The position numbers and the translations under genes are program-made. The notes beneath the pieces were generated by a model that saw only the letters and a program-made list of their open reading frames with translations, ran no database searches and had not been told where the DNA came from. A stretch of 64,000 nt of DNA from Acidimicrobiaceae bacterium (GTDB taxonomy: Bacteria; Actinomycetota; Acidimicrobiia; Acidimicrobiales; RAAP-2): positions 60,684 through 124,683 of the forward strand of contig PMFA01000005.1 in the NCBI GenBank assembly GCA_003155915.1, read 5' to 3'. Shown piece by piece: positions 10,200 through 21,020 of the stretch. Each line of letters opens with the position of its first letter. Within the stretch, counting starts at the first letter, position 1.

Positions 10200-11473
10200 G
10201 TGGGTCGGACGAACTGCTCTCGGCCCGGACCCACGCCCACCACCGAGATGGTGACGCCCGTGGTCTTCTCCAGGAACTTGACGTAACTTTTGGCCGCGGC
10301 GGGCAACTGGGAGTACTCCGTTGAACCGGTGATGTCGGTGTTCCAGCCCGGCAGGACTTCGTAAATGGGCTTCACATCGTGCAACACCGATTGGTGGTAC
10401 GGCGGGTAGTCGTAGCGCACCCCGTTGGCTTCGTAGCCCACGCAGACCTGGATCTCGTCGAAGGTATCGAGCACGTCGAGCTTGGTGAGGGCAATCTCAG
10501 TCAACGAGTTCAGCCTCGCGGCCTGACGCGCCATGACGGCGTCGAACCAGCCGACGCGTCGACGGCGACCGGTGTTCGTTCCGTACTCGTGCCCGCGATC
10601 GACGAGTAGTTCTCCGATGTCGCCCTCGACTTCGGTCGGGAACGGGCCGGCGCCCACGCGCGTCACGTACGCCTTGGCGATGCCCACGATGTCCGTGATG
10701 TCCCTGGGGCCAAGACCCGATCCAGTACACGCGCCGCCGGCAACGGGATTGGATGATGTCACGAACGGATAGGTTCCGTGATCCAGGTCGAGGAACGTTG
10801 CCTGGGCTCCCTCGAGGAGGATCCGCTCCCCGCGATCGAGCGCGTCGTGCACGATGGCGACCGTGTCGCCGATCATCGGGGCGAGTCGCGGTGCGAATTC
10901 GTCGAGGTACTTCTCAGCAATGGAGGCCGCCGGAATGGCGGGGCGGTTGTAGATCTTCGTGAGGATCAGATTCTTCTCTTGCAAGACGACGTCGAGCTTT
11001 TGGCGAAAGATCTTCGCGTCCAACAGGTCCTGCACCCGAAGTCCGACACGCGAAGACTTGTCGGCGTAGGCGGGACCGATGCCGCGCTTCGTGGTGCCGA
11101 GCGCGTTCTTGCCGAGGAAGCGTTCGGTCAGGCGGTCTAACTCCTGGTGGTAAGGCATTATCAGATGCGCGTTGCCCGAGACGATCAGTCGAGAGACGTC
11201 AACGTTCTTGGCGCTCAACGTATCCAGTTCGGCGAGCAAGACGGCGGGGTCCACCACGACGCCGTTGCCGATGACCGGCGTGATCGTGGGGTACAAGACG
11301 CCCGAGGGCACGAGCTGGAGCGCGAACGCTTCGTCATTGACGACGATTCGGTGTCCGGCGTTGTGGCCACCCTGGTAGCGCACCGCCATGTCCATGTCAC
11401 GAGACATGAGGTCGGTCAACTTCCCTTTACCTTCGTCGCCCCACTGGGTTCCGACGACCACCGTTGCGGGCAC
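10196..11473 (-). CDS. purA: Adenylosuccinate synthetase
   Basis: Joins aspartate to IMP with GTP, the first committed step to AMP. The 425-residue protein has [11 protein letters not shown] at 8-18 with the catalytic Asp13, and GGHNAGH at 35-41 with the catalytic His41. The start is GTG at 11473, four bases downstream of the strong ribosome-binding sequence GGAGGAG. It is the first gene of the purA-purD-purB-purC-purS-purQ-purL run. The 128 bases before it, up to the hspR stop, should contain the promoter, but I see no convincing hexamers there. Confidence 0.96.
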   Translation of the reverse strand: MPATVVVGTQWGDEGKGKLTDLMSRDMDMAVRYQGGHNAGHRIVVNDEAFALQLVPSGVLYPTITPVIGNGVVVDPAVLLAELDTLSAKNVDVSRLIVSGNAHLIMPYHQELDRLTERFLGKNALGTTKRGIGPAYADKSSRVGLRVQDLLDAKIFRQKLDVVLQEKNLILTKIYNRPAIPAASIAEKYLDEFAPRLAPMIGDTVAIVHDALDRGERILLEGAQATFLDLDHGTYPFVTSSNPVAGGACTGSGLGPRDITDIVGIAKAYVTRVGAGPFPTEVEGDIGELLVDRGHEYGTNTGRRRRVGWFDAVMARQAARLNSLTEIALTKLDVLDTFDEIQVCVGYEANGVRYDYPPYHQSVLHDVKPIYEVLPGWNTDITGSTEYSQLPAAAKSYVKFLEKTTGVTISVVGVGPGREQFVRPT

Positions 11474-11601
11474 TGGGCTCCTCCGAGTCGGCCTCGTTGC
11501 AAGAGAAGCCTACTTCACAAAAAATGCTGGACCGACCTACGACTTCCTAGGACGCGACGTTCATTCGGTCGTGTCGTCCCATTCGGCCGTGTGGCGACCC
11601 G

Positions 11602-12000
11602 TTACGGGCTCTCGCGAATTCGCCGCCGGGCTTCGATGAACTCGGCGATCGTGTTTTGAACCGGGACGAGGTCACGCCGATGTTGACGGTGTGCCTCCTC
11701 GAGGTTCGAGCGAGCCTGGTCGAGCGTGGCCGCCAGTCGAGCGCGAGCCTCGGCGAGCTCGGCCTCGAGTCGAAGGATCTTCTTCACGCCCACTAAGTTG
11801 ACGCCTTCGGTGGTGAGCTCCTGGATCCGTCGAAGGGCGGCCAAGTCCGCGTCGGAGAAGCGCCTCGATCCACCGCTGGTTCGTACTGGGTTCAAGAGGC
11901 CCCCGCGCTCGTAATTGCGCAACGTCTGCGGGTGCACGCCAGCCAACTCGGCGAACACCGAGATCACGTAGACGGCGTGATGCTGTTGACGTTCAGTCAT
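11602..12000 (-). CDS. hspR: HspR, MerR-family heat-shock repressor
   Basis: A 132-residue regulator with an N-terminal MerR-type winged helix (FAELAGVHPQTLRNYERGG) followed by a long charged coiled coil from about residue 70. In actinobacteria HspR represses the dnaK operon by binding the HAIR inverted repeat, with DnaK as co-repressor. Its place as last gene after dnaK-grpE-dnaJ matches the Streptomyces and Mycobacterium operon, and a HAIR-like site lies before dnaK at 15482-15502. The ATG at 12000 overlaps the dnaJ end by eight bases. Confidence 0.93.
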   Translation of the reverse strand: MTERQQHHAVYVISVFAELAGVHPQTLRNYERGGLLNPVRTSGGSRRFSDADLAALRRIQELTTEGVNLVGVKKILRLEAELAEARARLAATLDQARSNLEEAHRQHRRDLVPVQNTIAEFIEARRRIRESP

Positions 12001-13090
12001 GCGGCGCCTCTTCTTTCAGGGCGACGGCCAATTTCTCGACGGCCAATTTCTGATCCTTGTTCAATTTCTTGGGAATCGTCACGTTGACCGTGACCAAGAG
12101 GTCACCGGCGGCGTGCTTGCCGCTGGCGGGCACGCCGCGACCGCGCACGCGCATCGTCGTCGAGGGCTGCGTGCCGGCGGGCACCTTCAGCGTCACGGGG
12201 TCATCGAGCGTCGGCACTTCGACGGTGGTGCCCAGCATCGCGGCCGTGAGTGGGACGTTGACGCTCGTCGTCACGTTGCGACCGCGACGCTCGAAACGGG
12301 CATCGGGCGACACGTGGACGTCGACGAAGAGGTCACCGGGCGGGGCCCCTTGCGTGCCGGGATTGCCCTTGCCCTTGAGTTTGATGCGCTGTCCGTCATT
12401 GACGCCGGCCGGAATGCGGACGTTCACTTTGCGCGACGATGGCTCGCGTCCCGTGCCGTGACAGGTCGGACAGGGCGTCACGATGCGCCCGCCGCGACCC
12501 TGACAGACCGGACAGACACTCGACATGGCGAACGGTCCCTGGTCGTCGTTCAAGACGCCTCGTCCGCCGCAGCGTTCGCAGGTGACGAAACCGGTTCCCG
12601 GCGCGGCGCCACTCCCCTTGCAGGTGTGACACGCCTCGTTGCTCGGCAGGTTCACCGACGTCGTCACGCCCACGACCGCGTCGCGAAATCCTAAGTGGAG
12701 TGCCGTCTCAAGATCGGCGCCGCGCTGGGCGCGCTGGCGTCGTCCACCACCGAAGAGGCCGCCGAAGAGATCGCCCAGGTCTCCGAAGTCACCGGTCTGG
12801 AAGTTGAATCCACCGGCGCCCGCACCAGCGGGACCACCGGGGCCACCGAAGCCAGCGGCGGCCGGTCCGAGACGACGGACCTCGTCGTACTCCTTGCGCT
12901 TCTCTTTGTCACCAAGCACGTCGTAGGCCACCGAGACCTCTTTGAACTTCTCCTCGGAGCCGGGATTGGTATCGGGGTGCGACGTCTTGGCCAACTTGCG
13001 ATAGGCGCGAGTGATCTCTTTCTCGGTCGCACTCGAGCTAAGTCCTAAGACCTTGTAGTAGTCCTTGTCGAACCACTCACGTTCGACCAT
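11993..13090 (-). CDS. dnaJ: Chaperone DnaJ
   Basis: Hsp40 co-chaperone that delivers clients to DnaK and stimulates its ATPase. The 365-residue protein has a J domain with the HPD triad at 38-40, a Gly/Phe-rich linker at about 74-115, four CxxCxGxG zinc motifs (CHTCKGSG, CERCGGRG, CPVCQGRG, CPTCHGTG) and a C-terminal substrate domain. It is therefore a full class I DnaJ. The ATG at 13090 lies four bases after grpE. It overlaps hspR, which suggests the repressor is made in step with the chaperone. Confidence 0.96.
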   Translation of the reverse strand: MVEREWFDKDYYKVLGLSSSATEKEITRAYRKLAKTSHPDTNPGSEEKFKEVSVAYDVLGDKEKRKEYDEVRRLGPAAAGFGGPGGPAGAGAGGFNFQTGDFGDLGDLFGGLFGGGRRQRAQRGADLETALHLGFRDAVVGVTTSVNLPSNEACHTCKGSGAAPGTGFVTCERCGGRGVLNDDQGPFAMSSVCPVCQGRGGRIVTPCPTCHGTGREPSSRKVNVRIPAGVNDGQRIKLKGKGNPGTQGAPPGDLFVDVHVSPDARFERRGRNVTTSVNVPLTAAMLGTTVEVPTLDDPVTLKVPAGTQPSTTMRVRGRGVPASGKHAAGDLLVTVNVTIPKKLNKDQKLAVEKLAVALKEEAPHD

Positions 13091-13094
13091 CGAG

Positions 13095-13592
13095 TCAGCC
13101 TCGAACTTTCACCATTGCGGGACGTAGGACCGAACCCTTCCAGCGGTACCCGGCGCGAAGCACCTGATCGACCAGAGGGCCGTCATCACCCTCAACGTGG
13201 GCGACCGCGTCGTGTACTTGCGGGTCGAACTCGACACCCACGGCGTCGATTCGCTCCAGTCCCTCCTTCGAGAGTGCGTCGAGTAGTAGTCCCCTCGCCT
13301 GATCCAAGGCCTCGGCCTCTTCGGACGGGGCACTCGAGAAGTGCTGCGCGGCGAGGTCGAAGGCGTCCAGGACCGGCAGCATCTTCACCACGACTTCACC
13401 TGCCGCGCGATCGGCGGCGTCCATCGAAGAGCGCGCCACGCGCTTTCGGTAGTTCTCGAAGTCGGCCTGGAGGCGCTGGAGCGCGTCGAGGTACTCGTCG
13501 CGCTGGCGCTCTGGCTCGGAGCGATCATCAACGACCCCCGTGACGGCGTCGCTCGCCGTCACGGTGTCGTTCTCAGCAACGTCGTCACTCAT
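13095..13592 (-). CDS. grpE: Nucleotide exchange factor GrpE
   Basis: A 165-residue GrpE that releases ADP from DnaK. The acidic, poorly conserved N-terminus is followed by the coiled-coil segment RLQADFENYRKRV and the C-terminal beta domain with VGVEFDPQVHDAV and VLRAGYRWKG. The latter two contact DnaK in known structures. It starts two bases after the dnaK stop and ends four bases before dnaJ, in the standard actinobacterial order. Confidence 0.95.
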   Translation of the reverse strand: MSDDVAENDTVTASDAVTGVVDDRSEPERQRDEYLDALQRLQADFENYRKRVARSSMDAADRAAGEVVVKMLPVLDAFDLAAQHFSSAPSEEAEALDQARGLLLDALSKEGLERIDAVGVEFDPQVHDAVAHVEGDDGPLVDQVLRAGYRWKGSVLRPAMVKVRG

Positions 13593-13594
13593 GA

Positions 13595-15460
<1,866 letters not shown>

Positions 15461-15471
15461 TCACTGCAACC

Positions 15472-15501
15472 ATTGTACAGAGTTGAGTCCCTTCTTGTCA
15501 A
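15472..15501 (-). promoter_or_regulatory. dnaK promoter (TTGACA / TACAAT)
   Basis: On the minus strand TTGACA (15501-15496) is followed after 18 bases by TACAAT (15477-15472). The resulting transcript would have a leader of about 60 bases before the dnaK ATG at 15406. The -35 element lies inside the HAIR-like repeat, so bound HspR would block polymerase. The hexamers are seen in the sequence; promoter use is inferred. Confidence 0.75.
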
Positions 15502-15502
15502 G
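15482..15502. promoter_or_regulatory. HAIR-like operator for HspR
   Basis: GTTGAGT, seven bases, TGTCAAG. Against the HspR consensus CTTGAGT-N7-ACTCAAG this matches eleven of fourteen positions with the exact seven-base spacer. It overlaps the dnaK -35 element, and hspR is the last gene of the same operon, so negative feedback is expected. The site also lies upstream of the divergent phosphoglycerate mutase gene and could affect it. Confidence 0.72.
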
Positions 15503-15523
15503 AAAATACATAGGTCTTATATC
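15495..15523 (+). promoter_or_regulatory. Possible promoter for gpmA
   Basis: TTGTCA at 15495-15500 and TATATC at 15518-15523 are spaced by 17 bases and point toward the gene at 15611. Both hexamers are imperfect, and the site overlaps the dnaK operator on the other strand. This is a candidate only. Confidence 0.35.
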
Positions 15524-15610
15524 ACTTTTAGAAAACCCCACGAAAACAAGGCTATCGAACTGCAGCATCGACCCAACTGAGGTCTCGGGACCGCGAGGTA
15601 CGCTGGTTCG

Positions 15611-16366
15611 GTGCCTGACCTTATTCTCCTGCGACACGGCCAATCGGCCTGGAACGAGCTGAATCTCTTCACCGGCTGGACCGACGTCGATCTGACGACC
15701 CAGGGCGAATCCGAGGCCCGAAGCGCCGGCGAGCTCCTGGCCGCCGAAACCGACTTGGACCTGCGAGTCCTGCACACCTCGGTCCTCACGAGGGCCGTTC
15801 GCACGGCCGAGATCACACTCCACGCCGCCAACCGCTCCTGGCTGCCGGTTCGGCGCAACTGGCGCCTCAACGAGCGCCACTACGGCGATCTCACCGGCAA
15901 GGACAAGAAGGAAACCGCGGACCAATTCGGCATTGAGCAGGTCATGCTCTGGCGCCGCTCGTACGACGTTCCCCCGCCGCCGATGCCCGAGGGCGATCCT
16001 CGCAGCAGCCTCACCGATCCGCGCTACCGCGACGTACCGGCCGAATTCATCCCGGCGACCGAGTGCCTGAAGGACGTCGTCGCTCGGGTCACGCCGTACT
16101 TCGCGGACGTGATCGTCGAGGACCTACGCAGCGAGGCCGTACGTGGCGGCGCGGTCATCGTCGTCGCGCACGGCAACTCCTTGCGCGCCCTTCGTATGGT
16201 CCTCCAGAACATCCCCGAGGACGAGATTGCCGAACTCGAGATCCCGACGGGCATTCCCTACCGCGTGACGCTGGACGACGGGCTCAATATTCTGAGCGCC
16301 GGTTACCTGGGTGACCCCGCGGCCGCGGCGGCGGCGGCCGAAGCCGTCGCACGCCAGGCCGGTTAG
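15611..16366 (+). CDS. gpmA: 2,3-bisphosphoglycerate-dependent phosphoglycerate mutase
   Basis: Interconverts 3- and 2-phosphoglycerate in glycolysis. The 251-residue protein starts with the phosphohistidine motif [12 protein letters not shown] and the family segment [11 protein letters not shown]. It has [17 protein letters not shown] and the second catalytic histidine in [13 protein letters not shown]. Length is right for the cofactor-dependent enzyme. The start is GTG at 15611, giving the usual N-terminus, although the ribosome-binding sequence (GAGGT) is distant. It is divergent from dnaK and its stop abuts the glnK stop on the other strand (16364-16369). Confidence 0.95.
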   Translation: MPDLILLRHGQSAWNELNLFTGWTDVDLTTQGESEARSAGELLAAETDLDLRVLHTSVLTRAVRTAEITLHAANRSWLPVRRNWRLNERHYGDLTGKDKKETADQFGIEQVMLWRRSYDVPPPPMPEGDPRSSLTDPRYRDVPAEFIPATECLKDVVARVTPYFADVIVEDLRSEAVRGGAVIVVAHGNSLRALRMVLQNIPEDEIAELEIPTGIPYRVTLDDGLNILSAGYLGDPAAAAAAAEAVARQAG

Positions 16367-16705
16367 TTAGAGGGCTGAGGGACCACGTTCATTGGTGCGG
16401 ATTCGCACCACGTGCTCGATGTCGGTGACCCAAGCCACGCCGTCACCGATCGTGTCGGTGCGCGCGGCCTGGACGATCGCGTCGATCAAGGAGTCGACGA
16501 GTTCGTCGGTGCAGATGATCTCGACGCGGATCTTGTCGACGAAGTCGAACTCGTACTCCTTGCCCCGGTAGATCTCAATGTGACCCCCGGCGTGGCCGAA
16601 ACCTCGAGCTTGGGTCACGGTCATGCCGGTGATACCGACGTCCTTGACAGCGGTCTTCACCTCATCGAGCTTGAACGGCTTGACGACTGCGGTGACTAGC
16701 TTCAT
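16367..16705 (-). CDS. glnK: PII nitrogen-regulatory protein (GlnK/GlnB type)
   Basis: A 112-residue PII signal protein that reads 2-oxoglutarate and ATP/ADP and gates the ammonium channel. The T-loop runs from about 37 to 55 and carries Tyr51 (RGKEYEF), the residue that is uridylylated or adenylylated in other bacteria. The B- and C-loop regions (TDTIGDG and RIRTNERG) are present. It starts with ATG at 16705, nine bases after amt, so the two form the classic amt-glnK pair. No glnD follows, unlike in Streptomyces; the next gene is convergent gpmA. Confidence 0.93.
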   Translation of the reverse strand: MKLVTAVVKPFKLDEVKTAVKDVGITGMTVTQARGFGHAGGHIEIYRGKEYEFDFVDKIRVEIICTDELVDSLIDAIVQAARTDTIGDGVAWVTDIEHVVRIRTNERGPSAL

Positions 16706-16714
16706 TGTCTCTCC

Positions 16715-18127
16715 TTAGACGTTGTCGGAATGAAGGTGGCTGGGTGTGTCGGTGGGCTCACCGAAGGTCGGCTCCGGGTAGGCCTCTTCATCGTGGATGG
16801 CCACGTCACCTATTCGCAGCGTCTCTTCATCCTCACGAATACCACCAAGTACCCACTTCACAAAATAGAAGATGATCGCCGTCATCAGGGCCGTCCAACA
16901 TATGATCCAGGCCGCCGCCAGGAACTGTTCCCAGAGTTGATGGAACGAGTGTCCGTAGAACCAGCCGTCGACCGAGAATCCGCCCGGGCCCTTGTAGTGC
17001 GCGCCGGAGACTCCGTACTCAATCATGTGCGGGTCCGCGAGGATTCCGACCAAGAGACCCCCTACCAGACCGGCGATGCCGTGGGTGTAGACCACGCCGA
17101 GGGCGTCATCGACCTTGGAAAAGGGTCGGACCTTGGAGAGGTAGTTCCACGCGAACCAGACAATGGTTGACGAGATCAGCCCCACGAAAATCGCGCCCGT
17201 GCCGTTCACGAAACCGGCGCTCGGCGTGATCGCGACCAGTCCGCAGAGCATTCCATTGATCGCGCCCAAGAACGTGGGCTTCTTCTGCTTCGAGAGGAAC
17301 ATGTCCCACAGCAGCCACGTGATGACTCCGACGGCGGTTGCGACGTTGGTATTCAGTACCGCCGACGCCGCGCTGGCCCCGGCGTAGAAGGGGTCACCAC
17401 CGTTGAAGCCGTTCCAACCGAGCCAGATGATGCCCGCGCCGACCGCCACCATCATCAGGTTGCTCGGGAAGGCGTTCTCGCGGTCCTGCCAACGACGTGG
17501 TCCGAGAATGGCGGCACCGGTGAAGGCCGCCACACCAGCCGAAAGGTGGATGACGTAGCCACCGGAGAAGTCGACGGCACCCTTTTGGGCGAGGAATCCG
17601 CCACCCCACAAGAGAGCCGCGTTGACGCAGTAGACGCCGGTGATCCACAACGGCACGATCAAGAGCCACGCCTTGAACTTGATGCGCCCCACGAACGCCC
17701 CGACGAACAAGAGCGGCGTGATGGCCGCGAAGACGAACTGGAAGTAGGCCAGGGTCGCGGTCGGGAAGTGGAAGGGGACGAGCGTATTCGCGCCCGAGAC
17801 GGCCTGTCCTTGTTCAGAACTCGCGGTCGCCAGTGGCGTGAAGTGACCAATGAACCCGCTCCAGAACGATCCCGTCGCGCCAAAATGCGAGAGCGGGCCG
17901 AAGGCCAGGTTGTAGCCCCAGAGCATCCACACGATGAGCGTGATCGAGAAGCCCGCGAAGACCATCAACATCGTGTTGACGATCCACTTCTTGCGAACGA
18001 GCCCGCCGTAGAGAACGGCGAGTCCCGGCAAGCTCATCAAACCGACCAACGTGGCAGCGGTGAGCTGCCACGTGTTGTCGGCCGGATTCAGCCAATGGGG
18101 ATAGGGGATGATCGTTGCTGAAAGCAC
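16715..18127 (-). CDS. amt: Ammonium transporter
   Basis: An Amt/Rh-family channel with about eleven membrane segments. Typical Amt segments are visible: LYGGLVRKK near the start, YVIHLSAGVAAF containing the first pore histidine, and YTHGIAGLVGGLL with the second. The C-terminal tail (KWVLGGIREDEETLRIGD) is the part that contacts PII. Two GTG starts lie six bases apart. The one at 18127 is spaced six bases from GAGGA, while the one at 18133 abuts it, so 18127 is preferred (470 residues). A GlnR-type box lies about 70 bases upstream. Confidence 0.93.
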   Translation of the reverse strand: MLSATIIPYPHWLNPADNTWQLTAATLVGLMSLPGLAVLYGGLVRKKWIVNTMLMVFAGFSITLIVWMLWGYNLAFGPLSHFGATGSFWSGFIGHFTPLATASSEQGQAVSGANTLVPFHFPTATLAYFQFVFAAITPLLFVGAFVGRIKFKAWLLIVPLWITGVYCVNAALLWGGGFLAQKGAVDFSGGYVIHLSAGVAAFTGAAILGPRRWQDRENAFPSNLMMVAVGAGIIWLGWNGFNGGDPFYAGASAASAVLNTNVATAVGVITWLLWDMFLSKQKKPTFLGAINGMLCGLVAITPSAGFVNGTGAIFVGLISSTIVWFAWNYLSKVRPFSKVDDALGVVYTHGIAGLVGGLLVGILADPHMIEYGVSGAHYKGPGGFSVDGWFYGHSFHQLWEQFLAAAWIICWTALMTAIIFYFVKWVLGGIREDEETLRIGDVAIHDEEAYPEPTFGEPTDTPSHLHSDNV

Positions 18128-18198
18128 GTCCACTCCTCGGTTAGCTAGGAGAGGGCGACGTTGACCTCAGGTTGATGGCACCAGTGTCCCAATCGAGG

Positions 18199-18236
18199 AT
18201 TTCGAAACCGTTAGCAATAGGTTTCGTGCGTGTTAA
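18199..18236 (-). promoter_or_regulatory. GlnR-type nitrogen-control box upstream of amt-glnK
   Basis: On the minus strand the elements TTAAC, GAAAC, CTAAC and GAAAT occur with exactly six bases between each pair. This follows the published actinobacterial GlnR pattern gTnAC-n6-GaAAC-n6-gTnAC-n6-GaAAC, with variation only at weak first positions and the last base. It sits 72-109 bases before the amt start. GlnR normally activates amt-glnK under nitrogen limitation; no glnR gene is in this window. Confidence 0.75.
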
Positions 18237-18260
18237 CAAGGTGAGGAAAAAAGGAAATTC

Positions 18261-20354
18261 TCAGTCTTGGAGTGAACGCTCGACCACCTGGGCGATGTCC
18301 ATCACCGACACCTCTTCATCCTTGCCGTTGGCCTTCACGGCGTCATCGAGCATGATCATGCAGAAGGGACAGGCCGTCGAGATGATGTCGGCGCCCGTGC
18401 CGAGCGCTTCGTTGGTCCTGTCCATGTTCACGCGCTTGCCGATCGTCTCTTCCATCCACATGCGAGCGCCGCCGGCCCCGCAGCAGAACCCCTTCTCCCG
18501 GCACCGGCCCATCTCGACCGTCGTCACGCCGGGGATCGCTTCGAGGACGTTGCGCGGCTCGTCGAAGACCCGGTTGTGGCGCCCCAGGTAGCACGGGTCG
18601 TGATAGGTCACCGTGCCCTCGTAGGCGACACCCGGCACGAGTTTGCCGCTCGCCACTAGGTGATTCAGCAACTGCGCGTGATGGATCATCTCGAAGTCGC
18701 CCCCTAAATCGGGATATTCGTTCTTCATCGTGTTGAAGCAATGGGGACAGCTCGCGACGATCTTTCTCGCGCCGACCTCATTCAGTGTCGCGACGTTGGC
18801 CTTCGCCATCTCCTGGAAGAGGTACTCGTTACCCATTCGACGCGCCGGGTCGCCAGTGCAGGACTCGCGCGGCCCGAGGATGCCGAAATTCACGCCCGCG
18901 CGGTGCAGCATGCGCGCCGTGGAGACCGCCTGTTTGCGACCGCGCTCGTCGAGCGAGCCGGCACAGCCAACCCAATAGAGGTACTCGATGTCCTCGGGGA
19001 TCGGTCCGTCGATGATCGGCACCTCGAAGTCGAGCGCGTCGAGCCACTTGGTGCGCTGGGACGAGCCCAGTCCCCACGGATCGCCCTGGTTCTCCATGTT
19101 GCGAAGCAACAGTGCCGCTTCGGTGGGAAAGCGCGACTCCATCATCACCTCGTAGCGGCGCATGTCGATGATCGCGTCGACGTGCTCGATGTCGACGGGG
19201 CACTGCTCGACACAACTACCGCACGTGGTGCAGGACCACAGGACGTCCGGATCGATCGTGGTCGGCACGAGCGTCGCCACGTCGGCATTGGAACCACCCG
19301 AGAGCAGGCGATCGGCTGAGGCGAACATGTTGTCGCGCAGCCCCATGATGAGCAGCTTCGGGCTGAGCGGCTTACCAGTCGTCCACGCCGGACAGACCGA
19401 CTGACAGCGTCCGCACTCGGTGCACGTGGAGAAGTCCAGCATCTGCTTCCACGTGAAGTCCTCCATCTTGCCCGCGCCGAAGACGGTGTCCTCGGTCACG
19501 TTCTCCATGTCCATGTCCGGGGTCTTGTCCAGCCCGCCGAGGGCGCGCGGGCGTCGCGACACGCCGATGTTGATCGGCGCGAGGAAGATGTGCAGGTGCT
19601 TGGAGTACGAGACGAAGACGAGGAATCCCGCGATCACCGCGACGTTGAGCAGCAGAAAGACGGCTTCGAGCACGGAGTTGACGCCCACGCCGAGCGGCGC
19701 GAGCCAACCGGCGACGATCTTGCTGGCGAAGGCCCACGGCGACGCGAACGACGCCAGCTGGTGCGTCGTCGGGGTCGTTACCTGCGATGACAAAACTGTT
19801 GGATAGTAGTGCGAGAACGGAAAATGGCCGGTGTTGATCTGAGCGCCGCGGTAAACCAAGAGCGTGATGATCACCAACGAGATCATGAAGAGCACGGCCC
19901 ACGCTGCCCCCAGATGACTGCCGTAAAAGCGCGACTCGCGTTCCTTGCGCGACGGTGCATTCTTGATGCGGATGAACGTGAACACGACCAGCGAGACCAG
20001 CACCGCCGTGGCGAAGAAGTCCTCGGTGAAGGCCAACCAATTGTCGCGTCCGATGAGCGGGATATGGAAGTTGCGACTGAAGAGCGACCCGTAGGCCTCG
20101 AGGATCGTGGTCATCAATACGGTGAATCCCCACATGGTGAAGAAGTGCGCCAGCCCGGGTACGGTCCACTTCAGGAGCTTCTTCTGACCGGCGACTTCGA
20201 CGACCTCGGTCTCGCTGACCTTGCGCAACCCCTGCCAGCGGCGCGGGGCGCTCTGTCCGGAGCGGATCAGTTTCGAGAGCCAGTTGAAACGTCGCCCGGC
20301 GATCGAGAAGAAGATGACGGTTATCCCGAGACCAATGATGATGCGAGTTAGCAC
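18261..20354 (-). CDS. EtfD-like membrane Fe-S reductase
   Basis: A 697-residue protein with about five membrane segments in the first 260 residues, like the haem-binding gamma subunit of nitrate reductase. Two 4Fe-4S motifs follow (CTECGRCQSVCP and CTTCGSCVEQCP), then two cysteine-rich CCG domains of the HdrB type (ending in GFCCGAGGARMW and TACPFCMIM). This order matches mycobacterial Rv0338c, called EtfD, which passes electrons from electron-transfer flavoprotein to the quinone pool during fatty acid oxidation. That role is inferred by resemblance; no etfAB genes are nearby. It is preceded by amt and followed by dcd with no obvious link to either. Confidence 0.85.
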   Translation of the reverse strand: MLTRIIIGLGITVIFFSIAGRRFNWLSKLIRSGQSAPRRWQGLRKVSETEVVEVAGQKKLLKWTVPGLAHFFTMWGFTVLMTTILEAYGSLFSRNFHIPLIGRDNWLAFTEDFFATAVLVSLVVFTFIRIKNAPSRKERESRFYGSHLGAAWAVLFMISLVIITLLVYRGAQINTGHFPFSHYYPTVLSSQVTTPTTHQLASFASPWAFASKIVAGWLAPLGVGVNSVLEAVFLLLNVAVIAGFLVFVSYSKHLHIFLAPINIGVSRRPRALGGLDKTPDMDMENVTEDTVFGAGKMEDFTWKQMLDFSTCTECGRCQSVCPAWTTGKPLSPKLLIMGLRDNMFASADRLLSGGSNADVATLVPTTIDPDVLWSCTTCGSCVEQCPVDIEHVDAIIDMRRYEVMMESRFPTEAALLLRNMENQGDPWGLGSSQRTKWLDALDFEVPIIDGPIPEDIEYLYWVGCAGSLDERGRKQAVSTARMLHRAGVNFGILGPRESCTGDPARRMGNEYLFQEMAKANVATLNEVGARKIVASCPHCFNTMKNEYPDLGGDFEMIHHAQLLNHLVASGKLVPGVAYEGTVTYHDPCYLGRHNRVFDEPRNVLEAIPGVTTVEMGRCREKGFCCGAGGARMWMEETIGKRVNMDRTNEALGTGADIISTACPFCMIMLDDAVKANGKDEEVSVMDIAQVVERSLQD

Positions 20355-20382
20355 TGCGGTCCTCTCGTCACGGAATACGTCG

Positions 20383-20952
20383 TCACTGCTTCTTGAAATT
20401 CTCCGAGTACCGGCTGGGCGTGGGTCCGCGCTGGCCGGAGTACTTCGAGCCGAGGCCCTCGGATCCGTAGGGACGATCGGCCGGCGTGGTCATCTGAAAG
20501 AAGCTGATCTGACCGATCTTCATCCCCGGATAGAGCGTGATGGGCAGGTTCGCGACGTTGGACAACTCCAACGTGATGTGGCCATCCCAGCCGGCGTCGA
20601 CGAACCCGGCCGTCGAGTGGATGACGAGACCGAGGCGACCGAGCGAACTCTTTCCGTCGAGCCGTCCGACGATGTCGTCGGGAATCGCGATGCGCTCGGT
20701 GGTGGAGCCGAGCATGAACTCACCGGGGTGCAGGATCATCGGCAACTCCGGTCCGACGTCAATCAACTCCGTGAGGTCCTCTTGGGCGTCGCGCACGTCG
20801 ATGACACGCTGCGTGTGGTTTCGAAAGACCCGGAAGAACTGGTCGATGTGGAGGTCGACCGACGAGGGCTGCACGCAGTCCTCGCCCAAGGGATCAATGA
20901 TGATCCGGCCCTGGGCGATGGCTTCTTTGATGGAGCGATCGGAGAGGACCAT
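20383..20952 (-). CDS. dcd: dCTP deaminase (possibly bifunctional with dUTPase)
   Basis: Deaminates dCTP on the way to dTTP. The 189-residue product from the ATG at 20952 begins MVLSDRSIKEAI, the usual Dcd start; an upstream in-frame start at 20982 adds ten unrelated residues. The fold signatures GKSSLGRLGL, HSTAGFVDAGWDGHITLE and LPITLYPGMKIGQ are clear, and the tail GSKYSGQRGPTPSR is the lid over the active site. The mycobacterial enzyme with this fold also hydrolyses dUTP, so a bifunctional enzyme is possible. A good ribosome-binding sequence is lacking. Confidence 0.93.
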   Translation of the reverse strand: MVLSDRSIKEAIAQGRIIIDPLGEDCVQPSSVDLHIDQFFRVFRNHTQRVIDVRDAQEDLTELIDVGPELPMILHPGEFMLGSTTERIAIPDDIVGRLDGKSSLGRLGLVIHSTAGFVDAGWDGHITLELSNVANLPITLYPGMKIGQISFFQMTTPADRPYGSEGLGSKYSGQRGPTPSRYSENFKKQ

Positions 20953-21020
20953 AACGAAATCACGATAGCCCGTTCGCCCCATCCTCTCCGAGTTCAGATG
21001 GTCTCGGCGCGAGCGGATTC

